Origin: Bacteroidia bacterium | Lineage (GTDB): Bacteria > Bacteroidota > Bacteroidia > Chitinophagales > Saprospiraceae | Assembly: GCA_030431945.1 (NCBI GenBank) | Contig: JAUIIF010000004.1 | Coordinates: forward strand, 1-26,212 | Direction of reading: 5' to 3' | Length of the DNA stretch: 26,212 nt | In this document: piece after piece, positions 22,178 through 26,212 of the stretch | Layout: each line of letters starts with the position of its first letter | How positions within the stretch are numbered: the first letter of the stretch is position 1 | The notes under the pieces: model-generated | Databases searched by the model: none | What the model saw: only the letters and a program-made list of their open reading frames with translations | What the model was told of the DNA's origin: nothing | Translations under genes and position numbers: made by a program

Positions 22178-22795
22178 CTACCGATACGGTGGCCCTGACA
22201 CCCAGCCTACGATTGACTCACGCTTTCCCCTGGTGATCGGGGTAACACGGTGAATGATAAAGGATGGAAAGATGACGATCGTCCCCCGCTCCCGCGGGGC
22301 GGTGACAATTTCCTGGTTGACCATAAATTGCAGATCGCCCCCATCGTAGTCAGCGGGGTCAGATAGTTGAATCGTCATGCTCAATTTACGGATGGAGCTT
22401 TCCCCGGCCCCGAAATCCAGGTGCCAATCAAAGAAGTCACCTTCGACGTACCTGGCCAGCTGCAGCTCCTCGTGAAAGCCCAGCAGATCAAACCAGAAGC
22501 GCTCATTATTACACTTGATGGCCAGCCCCGCCAGTTTATCGTAAATCCACTTGTGTTGCGGCCGGTCGTCAATCCACATAACTGAGCTTTTCCTCAGGTC
22601 ATCCTTGTATTCTTCCGAACCGGAAACAGTGGCCTTGATCGTTGCTTCTTCCGTCCACAGGCCTTGGATCTGCTGGATCTCATGGGGAAGGAAAAGCCCC
22701 TGGAAATAAACGAATTCCACGAAGTTATGCTTCAGCGGCAGACCGAAAGGATAATTAATGGGCATGGGTTCTGATTTTCGGGTAATGTAAACCAT
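22178..22795 (-). CDS. 2-oxoglutarate/Fe(II)-dependent oxygenase (PKHD-type hydroxylase-like)
   Basis: A 205-residue non-heme iron dioxygenase with a double-stranded beta-helix fold. The iron ligands are visible as H125-x-D127 in FDWHLDFG and H182 in FIIHRVTP, with R192 in GKRESIVGW positioned to bind the 2-oxoglutarate carboxylate. Related proteins hydroxylate prolines or act in iron uptake (PiuC/YbiX type); the substrate here is unknown. An internal ATG at 22763-22765 (MPINYPFG) is an equally plausible start. It lies 42 bases before the penicillin-binding protein gene on the same strand, so co-transcription is possible. Confidence 0.85.
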   Translation of the reverse strand: MVYITRKSEPMPINYPFGLPLKHNFVEFVYFQGLFLPHEIQQIQGLWTEEATIKATVSGSEEYKDDLRKSSVMWIDDRPQHKWIYDKLAGLAIKCNNERFWFDLLGFHEELQLARYVEGDFFDWHLDFGAGESSIRKLSMTIQLSDPADYDGGDLQFMVNQEIVTAPRERGTIVIFPSFIIHRVTPITRGKRESIVGWVSGPPYR

Positions 22796-22886
22796 TTATT
22801 TTTGGCAAATTGCTTATCCATAAGGTTACCCTGGTAATTCGCCCAGCAGTACAGGCCGACGGCCAATGCCCCCCAACCATTTGTTT

Positions 22887-22903
22887 GCACCTGCGGCCGC
22901 GCC
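22887..22903 (-). repeat. Dispersed 17-base repeat, copy 7 (exact)
   Basis: Exact consensus on the minus strand, between the divergent oxygenase and lysoplasmalogenase genes. Unlike most copies it does not follow a stop codon. Its next 19 bases (22868-22886) resemble those of copy 5, including GGTTGG. Confidence 0.85.
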
Positions 22904-22954
22904 AAAAAAACCATGATGTATTCGCGCTAAGAAGTCCTATTTTGGCCAGCACAC

Positions 22955-22962
22955 TAAATTTC
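22955..22962 (+). promoter_or_regulatory. Possible -7 element TAAATTTC before the YhhN-family gene
   Basis: TAAATTTC differs from TAnnTTTG only in the last base and lies 26 bases before the ATG at 22989. No -33 element is evident, so this is tentative. Confidence 0.25.
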
Positions 22963-22988
22963 TGCAACGCCCCCTTAGCACGCTGCCC

Positions 22989-23660
22989 ATGACTCCGCTA
23001 GCCAAAACATTCAATCTCCTGATCTTGATCAGTGCCGGTAGCGCGATTTTCCTGGAGCAGTCCGGCCTCCGCACGGGATACTTACTGGTGAAGCCCTTAA
23101 CGACGGTCCTGATTATCGTCCTGGCCCTGCTGGCAGCCGGACCGGGGGCGAGCCGGTACCGGTGGCTGACGCTGTCGGCACTTGTTTGCTGTCTTACCGG
23201 TGACGTATTACTCCTCGACAGCCAATACTTTATTCTCGGCCTGGCGGCTTTTCTGGTTGCCCACCTGCTTTTCATTTTCAGTTTTGTGGCCCTGGATAGG
23301 TTCAGTTGGGACTGGCGGCCGCTGGCCCCACTACTGATATTCGGTCTCGGCTATTACGGATATCTATACCCTCATCTCCAGGGATTAGCGATTCCCGTAT
23401 TTTTCTACTTCCTTTTCATTGTAGTAATGGTCTGGCAAGGGGTAGGCCTCTATTACCGGACACCGGAATGGCCCTACCGGCTGATCGCTGCCGGAGCCAT
23501 ACTTTTCCTTTTGTCAGATGCCGTGCTGGCCTTTAATAAATTCGTGCTGGCTTTTTCCTGGTCCGGAATCCTGGTGCTGACGACCTACTGGCTGGCCGTT
23601 GCGCTGCTGGCCAACGCCAGCATCTACCTCACCCAACGCAGAGATAACGCAGCAGCCTGA
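22989..23660 (+). CDS. Lysoplasmalogenase-like YhhN/TMEM86 family protein
   Basis: A 223-residue integral membrane protein with about eight transmembrane helices. YhhN/TMEM86 marks are LLVKPLTTVLII (about 32-43), LTGDVLLL with the conserved Gly-Asp (near 76), FLVAHLLFIF with a conserved His, and LFLLSDAVLAFNKF near the end with a Ser-Asp pair. Family members hydrolyse the vinyl-ether bond of lysoplasmalogens in animals. Bacterial substrate is less certain, so the activity is inferred. It stands alone between a divergent oxygenase and a convergent dehydrogenase operon, with a dispersed repeat 6 bases after the stop. Confidence 0.87.
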   Translation: MTPLAKTFNLLILISAGSAIFLEQSGLRTGYLLVKPLTTVLIIVLALLAAGPGASRYRWLTLSALVCCLTGDVLLLDSQYFILGLAAFLVAHLLFIFSFVALDRFSWDWRPLAPLLIFGLGYYGYLYPHLQGLAIPVFFYFLFIVVMVWQGVGLYYRTPEWPYRLIAAGAILFLLSDAVLAFNKFVLAFSWSGILVLTTYWLAVALLANASIYLTQRRDNAAA

Positions 23661-23666
23661 GTAAGG

Positions 23667-23683
23667 GGCGCGGCCGCAGGTGC
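23667..23683 (+). repeat. Dispersed 17-base repeat, copy 8 (exact)
   Basis: Exact consensus, beginning 6 bases after the YhhN-family stop codon and in its orientation, in the gap before the convergent dehydrogenase subunit gene. Confidence 0.85.
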
Positions 23684-23733
23684 CGGCCTGCTGGTAAAAG
23701 TAGCCGGGTTAAGTTTCCACCATCAGTTAAGCT

Positions 23734-24327
23734 CTACAAACTGTACCGGTTCCCCACTTCCTCCAGCGGCAGACAGCCGTTGTAGCCTCCGGGGATCGGG
23801 TCATAGGTAAGCACTTCCGTACCTACCTTCTCGGAGGTGGTGTACGCCCAGATGGCCATAGACTTCAGGGAACGGTAAAAGCCTACCGGCTTTTGCTCAC
23901 CAACGGCAGTACCCCATACGCCCCCGTTAAAGGTGGGGGAAGCCGCTTCAGCCTCCAGCATGAGCTTTTTACGGTCCTCCTCGTTCAGCTCCGCGAATGG
24001 CTTGCCGTAGCTGGCGGTGCAGTCGGCGTTGAACTTGGCGATGTCCGCCCGGACGGCCTGTTGGCCGGCCTCGTCGTAGGTATGCGCCCAGATTTTGTCC
24101 ATGAACATGTCGGCTTTCACGTCCAGTGCCCCCGGGGTGTCGGTGGTCGGCAACAGCGTATCGACAAAGGAGGCGACGAATACGGCTTCGTCATCGGACA
24201 GGAATTCAGGTGTCCAGTCCAGGCGGGGTTCCGCCTGGCAGGATTGCAGCAAAGCCAGGAGGGAGGGCGCCGCCAGGGAGGCGCCGGCCAGGAATCCGGT
24301 TTTACGGAGTGCTTCTCTTCTGTTCAT
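23734..24327 (-). CDS. Gluconate 2-dehydrogenase subunit 3 family protein
   Basis: A 197-residue small partner of a GMC-type flavin dehydrogenase. The N-terminus MNRREALRKTGFLAG is a Tat-like signal with a twin arginine, and the pair is probably exported folded. LLALLQSC looks like a lipobox, so it may also be a lipoprotein. The mature part shows the family pattern: an FLSDDEAVFVASFVDTLLP segment near residues 42-60, TPGALDVKADMFMD, and a C-terminal GFYRSLKSMAIWAYTTSE with YDPIPGGYNGC. Its start is 3 bases after the stop of the GMC gene, so the two are co-translated and likely form one complex. The known role of the family is stabilising or exporting the catalytic subunit. Confidence 0.9.
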   Translation of the reverse strand: MNRREALRKTGFLAGASLAAPSLLALLQSCQAEPRLDWTPEFLSDDEAVFVASFVDTLLPTTDTPGALDVKADMFMDKIWAHTYDEAGQQAVRADIAKFNADCTASYGKPFAELNEEDRKKLMLEAEAASPTFNGGVWGTAVGEQKPVGFYRSLKSMAIWAYTTSEKVGTEVLTYDPIPGGYNGCLPLEEVGNRYSL

Positions 24328-24330
24328 GGC

Positions 24331-26031
24331 TTAAAGGTTTCTTTTGTTGAGTTCGGAGACGGCGTGATCGGCTGCACGGGCGGTTAAGGCCATGTAGGTC
24401 AGCGAGGGGTTCACGCAGGAAGAGGAGGTCATACAGGCACCGTCCGTGACGAAAACATTCTTCGCAGCGTGCACCTGATTGAAGCCATTCAGGACCGAAG
24501 TTTTCGGGTCCCGGCCCATCCGGGCGGTCCCCATTTCGTGGATTCCGTAGCCGGGGGGGTGTTGGTTATCGAAGCCCATGACGTCCTTCAGGCCGGCTTT
24601 TTCGAGCATTTCCACCGCATCGATCTGGATTTGCCGGTTCAGGGCCAGCTCATTTTCCTTGAATTCGGCGTCAATGGAAAGGGTTGGTTGTCCCCATTTA
24701 TCCAGGACGTCGTGGTTGAGCGTCACCTTGTTTTCGTGATAGGGTAAACATTCGGCAAAGCCGGTAATAAAGAATTCCCAGGATCCGGGTTGCACCAACT
24801 GGGCTTTCAGGTCAGCGCCGACCGCCGGCAGATTCGCCGGGTTGCTGCCGCGTCCGCCACCACCCTGGAAGCCGAAGCCGCGGACGAACTTGTCGGACTG
24901 CGGTCCGTCCTGCAGGTTTACGTACCGCGGGATGTAGATGCCGTTCGGGCGCCGGCCTTTGTAGTACTTGTCGTCAAAGCCTTCCACCTTACCCATGGCA
25001 CCGACCCGGTAGGTATGGTCCATTAAGTTGTGCCCGAGTTCTCCGCTGTCATTACCCAGGCCGTTTTCAAAACGGCTGGAGGTTGAATTCAGCAGAATCT
25101 GCGTAGACCCCAGTGCGGAAGCATTGCAGAAGATGATCCTGGCGTTGTAGACGATGTCTTCGTTGGTTTCAGCATCGATAATCCGGACTCCCGTAGCCTG
25201 CCCTTTCTGGTCATCATACACGATGGATTGGACAATGGAATACGGGCGAATGGTCAAATTGCCCGTGGCGTTAGCCGCCGGCAGGGTTACGGCGTTGCTG
25301 CTGAAGTAAGCACCGTACGGGCAGCCCCGGCTGCACCGGTTGCGGTACTGACACTTACCGCGCCCATTCAGCGGTTCCGTCAGGTGCGCCACCCGGCCGA
25401 TGATCATGTTACGACCGGGGAAACTTTCCTCGATGCGGGCTTTCACGTGTTTTTCCACGCAATTCAGTTCCATCGGCGGCAAAAAGTGGCTGTCGGGAAG
25501 CTGGGGTAAGCCCAGGGCTTCGCCACTGATTCCCGCAAACTTTTCCACGTAGGTATACCAGGGGGCAATGTCTGCGTAGCGAATGGGCCAATCCACGCCG
25601 TTACCGTCTTTGGCGTTGGCCTCGAAGTCGAGGTCGCTCCAGCGGTAGGTCTGTTTGCCCCAGAGCAAGGAACGCCCGCCCATCTGATGGCCACGTACCC
25701 AGAGAAATGGCTTCACCTCCGTGTACGGGTTCTCCTCGTCATTAGCCCAAAAATGCTCGGTATCCTTGCCGATAAAGCCAGTCCGCATGGTTTTGTAGTG
25801 CTTAGCTTTTTCTTCCGGGGTCAGGCCGCCCCGCAATTCCATGTCCCAGGGGTCCAGGTTCATGGTTGGATAATCCTTTACGTGCTCTACGATGGGGCCA
25901 CGCTCCAGTACCAGGGTTTTGAGTCCCTTCTCACAAAGCTCCTTAGCGGCCCATCCGCCACTGATTCCGGATCCGATAACGATCGCGTCATAAGTGACTT
26001 CTTTTTGGGCGTCGATATTAAAGTTTGGCAT
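24331..26031 (-). CDS. GMC family oxidoreductase (periplasmic sugar dehydrogenase catalytic subunit)
   Basis: A 566-residue FAD enzyme that oxidises an alcohol group, here probably of a sugar or glycoside. The FAD-binding VIGSGISGGWAAKEL is at 18-32, with the ribose-binding Glu43 in VLERG. GGRSLLWGKQTYRW is near 117-130, a cysteine-rich CQYRNRCSRGCPYG lies in mid-protein, and the late HEMGTARMG and NVFVTDGACMTSSSCVNPSLT carry the catalytic-region histidine and asparagine. It has no signal peptide of its own, consistent with export together with the Tat-signal subunit encoded 3 bases downstream. Pairs of this kind include gluconate 2-dehydrogenase and glycoside 3-dehydrogenases; I cannot choose between them. 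Confidence 0.93.
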   Translation of the reverse strand: MPNFNIDAQKEVTYDAIVIGSGISGGWAAKELCEKGLKTLVLERGPIVEHVKDYPTMNLDPWDMELRGGLTPEEKAKHYKTMRTGFIGKDTEHFWANDEENPYTEVKPFLWVRGHQMGGRSLLWGKQTYRWSDLDFEANAKDGNGVDWPIRYADIAPWYTYVEKFAGISGEALGLPQLPDSHFLPPMELNCVEKHVKARIEESFPGRNMIIGRVAHLTEPLNGRGKCQYRNRCSRGCPYGAYFSSNAVTLPAANATGNLTIRPYSIVQSIVYDDQKGQATGVRIIDAETNEDIVYNARIIFCNASALGSTQILLNSTSSRFENGLGNDSGELGHNLMDHTYRVGAMGKVEGFDDKYYKGRRPNGIYIPRYVNLQDGPQSDKFVRGFGFQGGGGRGSNPANLPAVGADLKAQLVQPGSWEFFITGFAECLPYHENKVTLNHDVLDKWGQPTLSIDAEFKENELALNRQIQIDAVEMLEKAGLKDVMGFDNQHPPGYGIHEMGTARMGRDPKTSVLNGFNQVHAAKNVFVTDGACMTSSSCVNPSLTYMALTARAADHAVSELNKRNL

Positions 26032-26086
26032 TGATCTGTTTTAAGGACGGTAATGTATGGAAAATGTGCTGGAAAGACTCAGCGAA

Positions 26087-26212
26087 TCAGCTTCCTTCTT
26101 TTTTCTTACCGGGATGGATTAGCTCATGGTACCAGAAATACATTCCGATCAGCAGCAAAATGATGCCGACCGGTAAAAGCAGGCTCCAGTTGCTGCTTTG
26201 GTATTTAGCCGT
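26087..26212 (-). CDS. C-terminus of a membrane protein (partial)
   Basis: The frame enters from the right edge and ends at a TGA (26087-26089), leaving 41 residues. They contain one clear transmembrane helix (WSLLLPVGIILLLIGMYFW) and a basic cytoplasmic tail ending GKKKEGS. It lies 55 bases upstream of the GMC gene on the same strand, so it may belong to the same operon and could be a transporter. Too little is present to name the family. Confidence 0.6.
   Translation of the reverse strand, partial: TAKYQSSNWSLLLPVGIILLLIGMYFWYHELIHPGKKKEGS

Noticed and set aside
22732..22914. Short minus-strand frame of 60 codons before the oxygenase
   Set aside because: It reads through a dispersed repeat and overlaps the oxygenase start in another frame; no motif supports it.
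1159..23683. The 17-mer copies as a CRISPR array or integron attC sites
   Set aside because: Copies are kilobases apart, not regularly spaced, in both orientations, with no cas or integrase genes nearby.

Overview
The window looks like chromosomal DNA of a Bacteroidota bacterium, most likely of the Saprospiria/Lewinella type. The evidence is a protein with a type IX secretion C-terminal sorting domain, several TAnnTTTG-like promoter -7 elements, and families common in this phylum (DUF3810, CcmD family, PF13781 DoxX-like, a GMC oxidoreductase paired with a gluconate 2-dehydrogenase subunit 3). Genes are mostly single or in short operons on both strands. I see no rRNA, tRNA, CRISPR array, integrase, transposase or phage gene, so this is mainly core metabolism and envelope biology.

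Layout. 1-1034 (minus): a small CcmD-family membrane protein overlapping the start of a glutamate dehydrogenase that runs off the left edge. 1368-2195 (plus): two tandem, related, unrecognised small proteins sharing a REEDL C-terminus. 2381-3463 (plus): chorismate synthase AroC. 3565-4413 (minus): dTDP-4-dehydrorhamnose reductase. 4668-8060 (plus): a Dna2-like nuclease-helicase fusion. 8092-9114 (minus): a nucleoside hydrolase with a degenerate metal site. 9271-11434 (minus): four overlapping genes (DoxX-like, DUF2071, membrane-anchored methyltransferase, four-TM protein), probably preceded in the same operon by the DUF3810 metalloprotease-like gene at 11520-12638. 12702-13088 (plus): thioredoxin with a clear terminator. 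13543-14682 (plus): a serine-hydrolase lipoprotein. 14781-18601 (minus): a DCC thiol oxidoreductase, an S28/S37-type secreted peptidase and a T9SS cargo protein built of three repeats. 18925-19743 (plus): DUF2306 membrane protein. 19793-22135 (minus): class A penicillin-binding protein. 22178-22795 (minus): 2OG-Fe(II) oxygenase. 22989-23660 (plus): lysoplasmalogenase-like YhhN protein. 23734 to the right edge (minus): a periplasmic sugar-oxidising GMC dehydrogenase pair and the C-terminus of a membrane protein.

The most unusual feature is not a gene. A 17-base sequence, GGCGCGGCCGCAGGTGC, occurs eight times (five exact, three with one mismatch) in the spaces between genes, and three further near-matches lie inside coding sequences. 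Several copies begin within a few bases of a stop codon and point the same way as the gene they follow. A heptanucleotide tandem array (8 x GGGTTGC) lies directly before a start codon, and an irregular CTCCGC array lies in the spacer after thioredoxin. Together they suggest a genome rich in short dispersed and tandem spacer repeats.

All functional calls come from reading motifs by eye; no database search was possible.
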